From: UBA1447 sp964627535
GTDB lineage: Bacteria > Bacillota > Clostridia > Oscillospirales > Acutalibacteraceae
DNA length: 64,000 bases
Reading direction: 5' to 3'
Assembly (NCBI GenBank): GCA_964627535.1
Contig: CAZVJW010000005.1
Span: forward strand, 62,001 to 126,000
Shown: one piece after another, positions 34,459-43,382 of the stretch
How the letters are laid out: every line of letters begins with the position of its first letter
Numbering within the stretch: the stretch's first letter is position 1
Notes under the pieces: model-generated
What the model was told of the DNA's origin: nothing
What the model saw: the letters and a program-made list of their open reading frames with translations, nothing else
Databases searched by the model: none
Translations under genes and position numbers: made by a program

Positions 34459-37400
34459 ATGAAAAACGATTTATCTTATTGGGAAAACCCGATGATGATC
34501 GGCGAAAACAAAGAAGACGGGCATAACCTTGCTCTCCCTTACGACAGTATGGAAGAAGCAGCGGCTCAGGGCGAAAACCCGACTAAAAAAAGCCTGAACG
34601 GCGTGTGGAAATTCTACTGGCAGCTTGGGCTTTCCGCCCGCCGCTGCGATTACCGCCGGGCTGATTTTGACGATAACTTATGGGATAATATCGAAGTACC
34701 CTCGGTTTGGCAACTGAAGGGTTACGGAAAACCGATATACCTCTGCGCGTCTTACCCGAAAGCGATATCCGTCAAAAAAAGCCAAATCCCGTCCATCGAT
34801 CAAAATCAAAATGAGGTCGGTGTTTACCGCCGGCACTTTTCGGTGCCGAAAAACTGGAACGGCAAAGAGATATTTTTGCACTTTGGCGCTGTCAAAGCAG
34901 GCTTTTTTGTTTATTTGAACGGGAATCAAATCGGTTATTCCCAGGGCTCCATGACACCGGCGGAATTCAGGATTACGGATTTTCTGATAGACGGAGAAAA
35001 CCAGATAACCGTCGAGGTTTTCCGTTATACGGACGGAACATACCTGGAGGACCAGGATATGTGGTTCCTTTCCGGCATCTACCGCGAGGTTTACATCTAT
35101 GCCGAAAACAAGGTTTACATCAAAGACTTTTTCGCTCAAGCATCTTTGGTTGAGGAATACATCGACGGTCTGCTGAATATTGATATCACCGTGCGAAACT
35201 GCGGCGAAAAAACGGAAAGTGTTCAGCTTGAGGCATGGCTGCTGGACGGCGAAAACAAACAGCAAATCGAGACAGCTCCGCTTGAAGCGGTTGCCGGCCA
35301 AAACGATATGCAGCTGTCGCACTTTGAGAGAAAGGTTCGGCAGTGGTCGGCGGAGGACCCGAATTTGTATAAGCTTGTGCTTGTTTTAAAGCAGGGAGAT
35401 AACATTCTTTCTTGCAAAAGTGTAAGAATCGGGTTTAAAACCGTTGAGATAAAAGGAAATGTGCTGACCGTCAACGGCCGCAGAGTCATCGTAAAGGGTA
35501 TGAACCGTCATGATTTTGACCCGGATAACGGCTGGGCGGTGCCGCGCGAGCGGTATTATGAGGACCTTTATTTGATGAAGCGCGCGAACATTAACGCGGT
35601 GCGTACAAGCCATTATCCGGATGACCTTATTTTTTATGACCTTTGCGACGAACTCGGGCTTTATGTCATGGATGAGTGTGACATGGAAACGCACGGCGTC
35701 CGCCGCAAAAATGTGCCGGGTGATGACCCCCGCTGGAAAACGGCCGTGGTTGACCGTATGCAGCGTATGGTTCTGCGCGACCGCAGCCGTGCCTGCGTGT
35801 GCTTCTGGTCGTTGGGCAACGAAGCGGGTGACGGCGAAAATTTTATGCATATGCGAAACGCCGCGCTTGCACTTGACAAAACCCGACCCATCCACTATGA
35901 GGGTGATTTCGACCTGACAAAATCCGACTTTATCAGCAGGATGTACCCCACCGAAAGAATCGTGGAAAAACTTGTGAATCAGCAGGCGATTAAGGAAAGC
36001 CTTTTTGACAGCGTTGCGAATGCCCTGGCGGCGGACAACAAGGCGGTTCCGGCCGAAAAGTTCAAAACAAAACCGGTTATTTACTGCGAATATGCCCATG
36101 CGATGGAAAACAGCCTCGGTAATTTCCGGGAGTATGTGGAAGATTTTGAAAAGTACGAGCACATGTGCGGCGGATTTATTTGGGACTATGTCGACCAGGC
36201 TATCCGGGTAAAGGAAAACGGCGTTGAAAAATGGCTGTACGGCGGCGATTTCGACGAAGGCGCATCAAGCTATTATTTCTGCGCGAACGGAATTATCGGG
36301 GCGGACAGGGAACCGCACCCATCCTATTTTGAAGTAAAAAAAGTGTATGCCAACCTGAAGGCGCACGCGGTTGATTTATCGAAGGGCATCCTATCAATCC
36401 AAAACAAAAATCTGTTCGTTTCGCTCGACGGGTATTCGCTTCAATGGATTGTTTCTGTCAACGGCGAAACGGCAGAGGAAGGGTTGGCAGAAACATTAAA
36501 TGTTCCGGCGTTGACATCCAAAGAAATAACCTTGCCGTATCATCTTGATGATTTGCCGGAAGGTGAGGCGATTCTAACCGTATCGTTTCTTACAAAGAAC
36601 GATAAACCCTGGGCGATGGCAGGCTATGAGCAGACCTTTGACCAATTCAGCTTAAAACCGGCACCGCAGAGACAGCAAGCACCGGCGCAGGGCAAGGTTG
36701 AATTTTCGCAGAGCGGGGATACTGTCAGTGTCAGCGGCAGCGGTTTCTCCGCAGTGATAAATAACGGTGCGCTTGCCTCCTTAAAATACGGCGGCAGGGA
36801 AATGCTCAATGCTTCTCAGCCGATGATGCCAAACTTCTTCAGGCCGCTGACCGATAACGACAGGGGATATTTAAACTTTGTGCCGAAACTCGTCGGGATT
36901 AATCCGCTTTACCAATGGAAGCGGACAAGCAATCAGGTAAAAGCGGTCAGTATAAAGTCTGCAAGACTTTCCGGCGGCGAAGTCGAGGTGAAGGTCAAGT
37001 GGTTCGCTCCCTTCACAAGCGGTGTGCAAACCGTTTATAAATTCACGGGAGACGGCAGCATAACCGTTCGGCACTGTGCTTCGGGCGTCTTGCTGCCGGT
37101 TCTTAAAATCGGCCTTAGAACAGGGATTGACCTGACGCTGAAAAACGCTAAATGGTATGGCAGAGGCCCGCATGAGAGCTATTGCGACCGCTTAACCGGC
37201 GCAAAAATAGCCACCCACGAAATGAAGGTGGCAGAGCTTGAGCACAAATATATGAGGCCGCAGGAAAACGGCAACCGCACGGATGTTCGGCTGCTGGAAT
37301 TAACCGACGACAAAGGCGCCGGCCTCAAAATCGAAGCGCCGGCGGGGCAAAGCTTCAACTTCGGCGCAGGGTTCTATTCGCAGGAAAAGATTGAAGAAGC

Positions 37401-37569
37401 AAAGCATCTTTTTGAGCTGAAACCGGACTCTTTTATTACGCTTAACTTAGATGCGGCGCAGCGTGGCGTCGGCGGGGATATGCCCGGCAACGCATTATTG
37501 CATGAGCCCTATAAAATGCACAGCGGCAAAAAGTTTTACTTTGAGTTTGCCATATCCCCAAAAACATAA
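34459..37569 (+). CDS. lacZ: beta-galactosidase, GH2 (LacZ type)
   Basis: Large GH2 beta-galactosidase of 1036 aa, the LacZ size class, without signal peptide. Domains in order: jelly-roll sugar-binding domain (about 45-215), immunoglobulin-like domain (to about 330), catalytic barrel from KGMNRHDFDPDNGWA, and second Ig-like and C-terminal Bgal_small_N domains (about 740-1036, with WYGRGPHESYCDR). The acid/base is Glu455 in SLGNEAG and the nucleophile is Glu544 in IYCEYAHAMENSLGN. It hydrolyses terminal beta-galactosides in the cytoplasm. The start follows TGGAGG. Confidence 0.95.
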   Translation: MKNDLSYWENPMMIGENKEDGHNLALPYDSMEEAAAQGENPTKKSLNGVWKFYWQLGLSARRCDYRRADFDDNLWDNIEVPSVWQLKGYGKPIYLCASYPKAISVKKSQIPSIDQNQNEVGVYRRHFSVPKNWNGKEIFLHFGAVKAGFFVYLNGNQIGYSQGSMTPAEFRITDFLIDGENQITVEVFRYTDGTYLEDQDMWFLSGIYREVYIYAENKVYIKDFFAQASLVEEYIDGLLNIDITVRNCGEKTESVQLEAWLLDGENKQQIETAPLEAVAGQNDMQLSHFERKVRQWSAEDPNLYKLVLVLKQGDNILSCKSVRIGFKTVEIKGNVLTVNGRRVIVKGMNRHDFDPDNGWAVPRERYYEDLYLMKRANINAVRTSHYPDDLIFYDLCDELGLYVMDECDMETHGVRRKNVPGDDPRWKTAVVDRMQRMVLRDRSRACVCFWSLGNEAGDGENFMHMRNAALALDKTRPIHYEGDFDLTKSDFISRMYPTERIVEKLVNQQAIKESLFDSVANALAADNKAVPAEKFKTKPVIYCEYAHAMENSLGNFREYVEDFEKYEHMCGGFIWDYVDQAIRVKENGVEKWLYGGDFDEGASSYYFCANGIIGADREPHPSYFEVKKVYANLKAHAVDLSKGILSIQNKNLFVSLDGYSLQWIVSVNGETAEEGLAETLNVPALTSKEITLPYHLDDLPEGEAILTVSFLTKNDKPWAMAGYEQTFDQFSLKPAPQRQQAPAQGKVEFSQSGDTVSVSGSGFSAVINNGALASLKYGGREMLNASQPMMPNFFRPLTDNDRGYLNFVPKLVGINPLYQWKRTSNQVKAVSIKSARLSGGEVEVKVKWFAPFTSGVQTVYKFTGDGSITVRHCASGVLLPVLKIGLRTGIDLTLKNAKWYGRGPHESYCDRLTGAKIATHEMKVAELEHKYMRPQENGNRTDVRLLELTDDKGAGLKIEAPAGQSFNFGAGFYSQEKIEEAKHLFELKPDSFITLNLDAAQRGVGGDMPGNALLHEPYKMHSGKKFYFEFAISPKT

Positions 37570-37578
37570 AGCAATTTC

Positions 37579-37749
37579 CGGCTGATTACAAGTTTTAGCA
37601 AGCTGATGAACGGCAACCTGGGAAATATGGACGTTGTCACCTTTATCGATGCCACCATCCCGAGCCATAAAATATTATGGCGGCGGGTGGAGTCACGGCA
37701 TAATGGGGGCGTACCGGTTGAGGTTGGCAGTTTTTTGCAGGAGGGTTGA
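37579..37749 (+). pseudogene. decayed copy of the small ORF at 38587
   Basis: The reading frame here translates to RLITSFSKLM, then VTFIDATIPSHK, then HNGGVPVEV, clearly the same peptide as the 38587 ORF. It has no start codon at the matching place. A local pair of compensating single-base shifts replaces MAAEES-type sequence by WRRVES. It begins 9 nt after the beta-galactosidase stop. I read it as a degenerate tandem duplicate rather than a working gene. Confidence 0.55.
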
Positions 37750-37759
37750 AAGGGGTAAA

Positions 37760-38536
37760 ATGATTATGAAAAACAAGGAGCGCAGGAGCGCGAACATCAG
37801 TTTATTCATCATGTTTATCGGCATATTGGCCGCAGTGTTCCCCTTTGCATTAAATGTCGGTATAGACGAGGGTTGGGGGATTGCTCTTGCTTTTGCCGGC
37901 ACATTCATTGCAATTACCTGTTTTTTCGTCTTTCTAATGTACAACAGCAGAGCCAAAGTCAGAGCCAAAATGTTTAACAATGAAAACATTCTGGCCCATT
38001 GGCAGTATTCAAAAGAGTTTTGGGATCAGGTAACCAAAGAGGATATAAAGGATTCCGGCTTAGGCAAGGTTTTCGGCTTTTTCTTTGGCGGGTTGTTTGC
38101 CTTAATCGGCATAATCGTGTTTTTACTCAATACAGATGACAACGGCGTTTTTTTACTAATCATGCTTGGTGCCGCGGTTTTCTTTGTTATCATCGGCTTT
38201 ATTGCGGCAAGTGTTGAAAAAAAGAGAGCGGCAAACTCTTTACCAGAAGCAATTATTGCGCAGGAAGGCCTTTTCTTTAAGGATACCCTTCATACCTGGA
38301 ACGCGAAAGCCATCTCACGACTTGAAAGCGTTTCGATGCATCCCACCGAACCAAACACCTTATTGTTTGTTACCAGGCAATTGAGCGGCGGCGGACTTAA
38401 CAGAATTCATTATCCACCCGTGCCGCTTTCGATACCGATACCGCCCGGGCAGGAGCAATCGGCTTTCAGCGTAATGAGTTTTTTCAACATGCCGCTTGCT
38501 CCCGGGCGTTTCGAAGAAATGCAAAAAGATGATTAG
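37760..38536 (+). CDS. membrane protein, four predicted helices, unknown function
   Basis: Protein of 258 aa. After a short basic start (KNKERRSAN) come two helices (about 14-37 and 43-65), a soluble loop (about 66-110) and two more helices (FGFFFGGLFALIGIIVFLL and the VFLLIMLGAAVFFVIIGFI region). A cytoplasmic-type tail ends in a proline-rich stretch (PPVPLSIPIPPGQ). No family recognised. The start at 37760 follows GAAAGGGG; the longer frame upstream runs out-of-frame through the duplicated repeat and was rejected. The gene sits between two copies of the small ORF repeat. Confidence 0.7.
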   Translation: MIMKNKERRSANISLFIMFIGILAAVFPFALNVGIDEGWGIALAFAGTFIAITCFFVFLMYNSRAKVRAKMFNNENILAHWQYSKEFWDQVTKEDIKDSGLGKVFGFFFGGLFALIGIIVFLLNTDDNGVFLLIMLGAAVFFVIIGFIAASVEKKRAANSLPEAIIAQEGLFFKDTLHTWNAKAISRLESVSMHPTEPNTLLFVTRQLSGGGLNRIHYPPVPLSIPIPPGQEQSAFSVMSFFNMPLAPGRFEEMQKDD

Positions 38537-38586
38537 TTGTTATACAAATAGAAACAATCACCGCGGGCGGTCATGTAGAAGGCGAC

Positions 38587-38757
38587 ATGCGGTTGATTAC
38601 AAGCTTTATTAAACTGTTAACCGGTACACCGGAAAACAAAGAGGATGTCACCTTTATTGATGCCACCATCCCGAGCCACAGGATTATTATGGCGGCGGAG
38701 GAGTCAAAGCATAATGGCGGGGCGACGGTGGAGGTGACTACCTTCATACAAAACTAA
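38587..38757 (+). CDS. small hypothetical ORF (56 aa), duplicated
   Basis: ATG to TAA encodes 56 residues (MRLITSFIKLL, then VTFIDATIPSHRI, then GATVEVTTFIQN). The reading frame is also open for about 50 nt upstream without a good start, so it may be an N-terminally truncated piece of a larger gene. A diverged copy lies at 37579-37749. No family is recognised and the ribosome binding site is weak (AAGG). Confidence 0.4.
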   Translation: MRLITSFIKLLTGTPENKEDVTFIDATIPSHRIIMAAEESKHNGGATVEVTTFIQN

Positions 38758-38912
38758 TCTTGTAAGCATTATTGCCTGCTGTGTCACTTTAAAAGAGTTG
38801 AAAAAACTGTGTTTCTGTGTTAATCTATTTAGAAATATATAAAAACATACTTTTAAACTAGTAATTCAATAGCTTGCGCCAGTTATAAATAAATAGTATT
38901 GAGGTGAATGTT

Positions 38913-39062
38913 GTGAAAAATAATATTGTTAGGGGCGGTATTATTGCATTTGTACTTTTATATGTTTTATCTCCAATCGATGCTGCTTTGGGACCGATAG
39001 ATGATATCATAGTTGCCCTTTTAGGTGTTGCTGGGACTGCGGCGGTTTCAAGAAAGCGCTAG
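38913..39062 (+). CDS. small membrane protein (DUF1232-like segment)
   Basis: Protein of 49 aa starting at GTG, 5 nt after a GAGGTGA ribosome binding site. It is one long hydrophobic stretch carrying LLYVLSPIDAALGPIDDIIV, similar to the core of DUF1232/YkvA-type proteins (YxLSPIDLIP...DD). The tail is positively charged (SRKR). Function unknown; it lies at the left edge of the A+T-rich island. Confidence 0.6.
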   Translation: MKNNIVRGGIIAFVLLYVLSPIDAALGPIDDIIVALLGVAGTAAVSRKR

Positions 39063-39221
39063 TAAACCAAAAGATGTCTTTACTGAATCTGAGATAAGGT
39101 TACTGTGTTGATATTGAGACATGGGGGTCGATTCGCCTGTCTTGGTATAATATGTTAACTAGATTTACAGATGTTATAACATTAGTTGTTTGTTTTTAAA
39201 ATCAATGATTATACTGTCAAA

Positions 39222-39257
39222 AGAACCCTGCAAGCATTTTTTAGCTTGTAGGGTTCT
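39222..39257. terminator. terminator-like hairpin
   Basis: AGAACCCTGCAAGC pairs with GCTTGTAGGGTTCT apart from one wobble, around an 8-nt T-rich loop. It could end the small-protein transcript on the plus strand or the remnant gene on the minus strand. The remaining 39063-39221 sequence holds no gene I can see. Confidence 0.65.
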
Positions 39258-39275
39258 AAATTTCTTCTTATAATG

Positions 39276-39586
39276 CTAAAAGCCTCTTGCCGTGCACAAA
39301 TTATCAATTTCTCTCCAAGACATTCCTCGCATGAAGTTTGCAGCTGTTGAAATATCCATATGCTCCTTTAACAGCATATGGATACCCAATCTTTTATTCT
39401 TTCCCAAGTTTTGTGTGCTCTTTTTTTTTCCTCTGCAATCATGGCCATATATAGGATGGAAAATATTTTATCCATTTCAAGTTGATCTTCTTCATTGTAT
39501 TTCAATATTGTTTTGTAACAGTCTGCCGTCCCCATGACACTTTTCAAAAGGTTGTAAGCTATATGAGGTTGCTGAGTTCCGCGCAA
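39276..39586 (-). pseudogene. frameshifted gene remnant, unknown family
   Basis: On the minus strand a frame translating to HIAYNLLKSVMGTADCYKT and FSILYMAMIAEEKK runs into a run of nine A bases. It then stops at VSICC. One frame over, the sequence continues as LGIHMLLKEHMDISTAANFM, then RGMSWREIDNLCTARGF and a stop. A tenth A would join both parts into one protein. The frame is open upstream to about 39635 but lacks a good start. It lies beside the restriction-modification genes and is A+T-rich like them. Confidence 0.4.
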
Positions 39587-39664
39587 AAGTGTGTGTAGTC
39601 TAGGGTGTGCATGTCTTTTGTTTAATTGTTTTTATCAAACATTCAACCCCAACAAAATTTGATT

Positions 39665-39696
39665 GAGGGCAGGAACTTACATCAGTTCCCGCCCTC
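39665..39696 (-). terminator. terminator of the restriction-modification operon
   Basis: GAGGGCGGGAAC pairs with GTTCCTGCCCTC on the minus strand (one G-U wobble) with an 8-nt loop. It lies 26 nt past the end of the HEPN-motif gene. Confidence 0.7.
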
Positions 39697-39721
39697 TCTG
39701 TAATGCAATATATTAATACTT

Positions 39722-40498
39722 TTATACTAAATAATCATTATTCTTGCAATATTTTTTTAATCCTTGCTTAAACTCTAATAAACACTCTCTATGTTCTGGA
39801 TGCTTGGTAATTAATGATCTTACACTCATTTCATTGCAGATAAGAAGTTCGCTTACAGATAGATTAAAATTCTGTACCATCTGCTCAAGTATGAAATCGT
39901 TCAAGTTAGAATAATCATTATACTCGCCTTTACAATACTGAGCAAGAAGATTAATGAACCAATTCCGTATTTGTCCATCCATACGATTGTGAATGTTACT
40001 CATAAAAGATAGTATGGTACTAGCTTCATTATCAAACGCATCTTCATTTGGAATTTCCGAGTTGTTGGTTGCATGAGCAATATCATTACGTGTCTCAACA
40101 AGACCTCTGATTTTTCCTATTTGCCCATCATCCAAACCAATAATTTTAAAAATTTTTGGCAGTTCTTTTTCGGGGATATGGCTATAGTCGAAAACAGAAT
40201 TTATTGCCAACTTGCTTAACTCACGCCCATCGTATGTTTTTGCAAATGCTATTACAGTTGCATACTCTTTTGGGCTTATTAGGTTTATTTTCCATACGCT
40301 TATATAAATATATATCATACAAAGCAAATGCAATCCTAAATAAGAAAATGTATATTGTTCATGAAAATAATTCAACACAATAAAATCGGTAGTATTTTTT
40401 AGATAAACAGAAATATCCTCTTCGCTTGAATCAAGCGGTAAGAAATTTAATATTTCCATGAGATGTGGTACGTTTGCAAAATCCATTGTTTCGATCAA
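39722..40498 (-). CDS. R-M associated protein with HEPN-type R-x4-H motif
   Basis: Helical protein of 258 aa, no family firmly recognised. The stretch LVETRNDIAHATN places Arg137-Asn138 four residues from His142, the R-N-x3-H pattern that forms the active site of HEPN-domain RNases. The preceding FKIIGLDDGQIGKIRG and a hydrophobic helix (LHLLCMIYIYISVW) fit an all-alpha HEPN-like core. It begins one base after the stop of the methyltransferase gene at a TTG, with a GGGGGG ribosome binding site about 7 nt upstream; an ATG 12 nt further in is the alternative. The tight coupling suggests joint function with the restriction enzyme, perhaps as an abortive effector (inference). Confidence 0.6.
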   Translation of the reverse strand: MIETMDFANVPHLMEILNFLPLDSSEEDISVYLKNTTDFIVLNYFHEQYTFSYLGLHLLCMIYIYISVWKINLISPKEYATVIAFAKTYDGRELSKLAINSVFDYSHIPEKELPKIFKIIGLDDGQIGKIRGLVETRNDIAHATNNSEIPNEDAFDNEASTILSFMSNIHNRMDGQIRNWFINLLAQYCKGEYNDYSNLNDFILEQMVQNFNLSVSELLICNEMSVRSLITKHPEHRECLLEFKQGLKKYCKNNDYLV

Positions 40499-40499
40499 A

Positions 40500-43382
40500 C
40501 TATTCCCCCCAAATCTCGATGATTCTATTTAAAATCTTTTTTGTAAATACATCCAAAAGTTGCTTGGATGATTCGACAAGCAACCTCTCTGCTTCCATTT
40601 CATCTAATATCCGCTTCTGAGCTACCAAATTAGGCACAACAACGGAATAATTCTGTACATAATCTATGTTTACACGTTGTTGACCTGCGGTACCAGTCAT
40701 ATGCCCTTTACCTTGATTAATAAACTCTTCTGAATTAATGTGGTAGTAAATCCATTCTGGATAAACAAAATTTTTATTAGCTCGAATAACGATATATTCT
40801 GTAGACCCAAATCCTATCCCGTTCTTCAAATTACGAGCTATTCCAGCTTTTCCATTTTCAAAACAAGGCGTGATTTTTGCGAGAAGAACATCATTGTCTT
40901 CAAAGTAAGTAAATCCGTTTAAAACTTCATGAAGTTGCTTCTCCACTTTAGCCTCAAAAAACGCATTATGTGAATTCAAATCTGCCATTGGCACGAATGA
41001 AACAATTGTATCACCAGAAAGTGATTTCAGCTCATTCTTTGATGGCCTAAAGGAAGCTATCTCACTCATTAATTTATTTTCACCATCAATATGGCTGTGA
41101 ATAAATGGTCTATAATTTTCTATAATTGATTTTGCACCATCAACAATACTCTGATAACCGTCAAGTTCATTGGCAATTTTACGTTGCATCTCAATAGAAG
41201 GTACAGGTATTGTAAAATTTTCAACATCCAACTTTGTAATGGCCTCAAAAGTGCTGCCTGTTGAGTGTTTGCGAAGCTCTTCCGAGCCACCCCTTAAAAT
41301 GTAAAATAAGAAATGTGAATCAATAGTATCTGTTTTTGGACGCAATGCCATCAGTCCTCTGCCAATACAAACATCACTATTACATATATTAACATCACCA
41401 ACGGGGGCTCTTACTGACAATAAAACATCTCCTTCAATGGCTTTCTTGGTTAGTTGCGTAGTCCACTTCTTTGGAGCGCCAAGATAAATGCTACCAAAAT
41501 CGGCATTGCCTTGGTAAAACGCTATACCATCATGAGTCGTGTTATAATAAACTCCGTCCGGAGATTGGCCAGCAATAATATCAACCACTTCTTTTAATGG
41601 AATAAAACGGAATTTGCTGTTTGTGGGTGCTGTAATCCTATACCTACTTCCAACCAATACGAATGCATTCTCTTTTACCTTATCAAAGGGTACAAGTTCA
41701 AAACCTACATCAAGCATCTCTTGGCATTGGTCTTCTTCAAGTTTACGATATTCTTGCGGCTTCTCCAAATCACTACCGATATCTAATTTGCGTCTGTGAT
41801 TATCAAGGGTATAACCGTCATTTTTCACTTCAAAATACCAAAAGTCTTTACGCTTTTTGGTGGTCTTCTGCTTTTGGTTTACTTTTGTAGCAAAAATAAT
41901 ATTTGTTTTTACACCTGTGTATGGTAAAAAGACTCCCTGCGGGAGAGAAATTATGCTTTGTAGATTGCTGCTTTTTAAAAGCAACTCTCTTGTCTTAGAT
42001 AAATCCTTACGGAATAAAAAGCCTTCGGGCACAACAAGAGCCATTCGACCATTTTCAGCAGTTGAATTAATTGCCTTCATACAATGTTGCACACATATGC
42101 TATCACCATTATTGGATGGCAAATCATATAGATTCCCATATTTAGATTTTTGTGAGTATGGCATGTTTGTTATGACTATGTCATATCCCTCTTGCTTTGA
42201 ACCATCAACAGGTTGTGCTAGACTATCCTGCATATGAATATTGCTGTGACCATCACCAGCTAATATCATATTCATTTTCGTAATTCTTGCAGTATTTGTG
42301 ATTTCGTTTCCATAAATTGTTTCTTCTCTGAGTTTGCGTTTATTATTGTCATTTCTTGCCATTGTATTCCAAATATGACGGAAACTTTCAATTAGAAAGC
42401 CACCTGTACCGCAGAATGGATCGTATATTTTTTCGCCGATTTGTGGGTTGACTAATTTCACCATCGTTTTAACTATATGACGAGGGGTAAAATATTCGCC
42501 TAAATCATTTTTTGTAGCAGCAGATTCTTTCAAAAAATACTCAAACGCATCACCTTTAACATCAGAATCCACATCAGTTAACATCAACGGATCGAGTTTG
42601 TCCATGATTTCCTTCAGGATGGTATCGCTACGAATGGTTAGAGATGTAAAAATCATAGTTTTATATAAATCGTTTAAACGTTTATAAACTGTGTTATTGA
42701 TATAATCTATACGTGCAGTGACGGGGATATTCTTTATTTCATTCCAATGGCAAGCCGAATCAAAATCGGACTGAAACCCAGATTCCTTCTTTATTTGTTC
42801 AGTCTCACTAATTAACTTCAGAAAAAGAATATTCGCGAATTCGCCAAATCTTTCTATTCCAGCACGAAGCCCATCTCCACGAAGCATATTGTTTGCCTCG
42901 TCGAAAATCTTAATAAGTTCTTTTCGGTCATATTGAACCTTGGGCGAGATGGTATTTACTTCCCAAGAAGCTAAATATTTCAAAGCTAAAGCTTCACGGA
43001 GAAATTCATCTACTTCTTCGCCATTTAGAAGAGGTGTTCTATTGAATTTTGTATGATATGATTTACAAAATAAACCATCCGTGGCGAAAACTATCGGTGC
43101 ATCAAGTTGCTTAGCATAGTGTATCCCTTGCTCAAGAGCTAAATCTAATCGTTCTCCTTTTTTCTTTGCTTCTATTACAATAAGCGGTTTATCATTTGTG
43201 TTTTTGTCAGACGAATATAAAACATAGTCTGGTCGTTTCCCACCTAAGTCTTTGATTTCTTTTTCAGTTTTTGCGCGCTCAAAAAAGACATTCTGTTGTT
43301 TGCCCTTAAAAACCCAACCCAAATTTTCTAGACTTTTGTCAATCAAATACCTTGTATCTGCTTCTAAAGGCATTGTATTCAT
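40500..43382 (-). CDS. single-chain restriction-modification enzyme (nuclease, N6-adenine methyltransferase, specificity)
   Basis: Fusion protein of 960 aa. Residues 1-140 form an HSDR_N-like nuclease domain with a PD-(D/E)xK arrangement: Asp52 in KRPDYVLY and Glu71/Lys73 in IVIEAKKKGE. Residues about 150-580 are an HsdM-type methyltransferase with SAM motif DPFCGTGGF (321-329) and catalytic motif NMPY (406-409, a variant of NPPY/F). The C-terminal 370 residues are two HsdS-like target recognition domains (starting at RFIPLKEVVDIIAGQ and about residue 790), each followed by a helical spacer. One chain holding R, M and S functions resembles type IIG/IIB enzymes such as AloI or CjeI. The start follows AAAGGAG by 8 nt. 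Codon use is A+T-rich compared with neighbours. Confidence 0.88.
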   Translation of the reverse strand: MNTMPLEADTRYLIDKSLENLGWVFKGKQQNVFFERAKTEKEIKDLGGKRPDYVLYSSDKNTNDKPLIVIEAKKKGERLDLALEQGIHYAKQLDAPIVFATDGLFCKSYHTKFNRTPLLNGEEVDEFLREALALKYLASWEVNTISPKVQYDRKELIKIFDEANNMLRGDGLRAGIERFGEFANILFLKLISETEQIKKESGFQSDFDSACHWNEIKNIPVTARIDYINNTVYKRLNDLYKTMIFTSLTIRSDTILKEIMDKLDPLMLTDVDSDVKGDAFEYFLKESAATKNDLGEYFTPRHIVKTMVKLVNPQIGEKIYDPFCGTGGFLIESFRHIWNTMARNDNNKRKLREETIYGNEITNTARITKMNMILAGDGHSNIHMQDSLAQPVDGSKQEGYDIVITNMPYSQKSKYGNLYDLPSNNGDSICVQHCMKAINSTAENGRMALVVPEGFLFRKDLSKTRELLLKSSNLQSIISLPQGVFLPYTGVKTNIIFATKVNQKQKTTKKRKDFWYFEVKNDGYTLDNHRRKLDIGSDLEKPQEYRKLEEDQCQEMLDVGFELVPFDKVKENAFVLVGSRYRITAPTNSKFRFIPLKEVVDIIAGQSPDGVYYNTTHDGIAFYQGNADFGSIYLGAPKKWTTQLTKKAIEGDVLLSVRAPVGDVNICNSDVCIGRGLMALRPKTDTIDSHFLFYILRGGSEELRKHSTGSTFEAITKLDVENFTIPVPSIEMQRKIANELDGYQSIVDGAKSIIENYRPFIHSHIDGENKLMSEIASFRPSKNELKSLSGDTIVSFVPMADLNSHNAFFEAKVEKQLHEVLNGFTYFEDNDVLLAKITPCFENGKAGIARNLKNGIGFGSTEYIVIRANKNFVYPEWIYYHINSEEFINQGKGHMTGTAGQQRVNIDYVQNYSVVVPNLVAQKRILDEMEAERLLVESSKQLLDVFTKKILNRIIEIWGE

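Noticed and set aside
35386..36162. 258-codon open frame on the minus strand
   Set aside because: Antisense to the beta-galactosidase catalytic domain; no family features.
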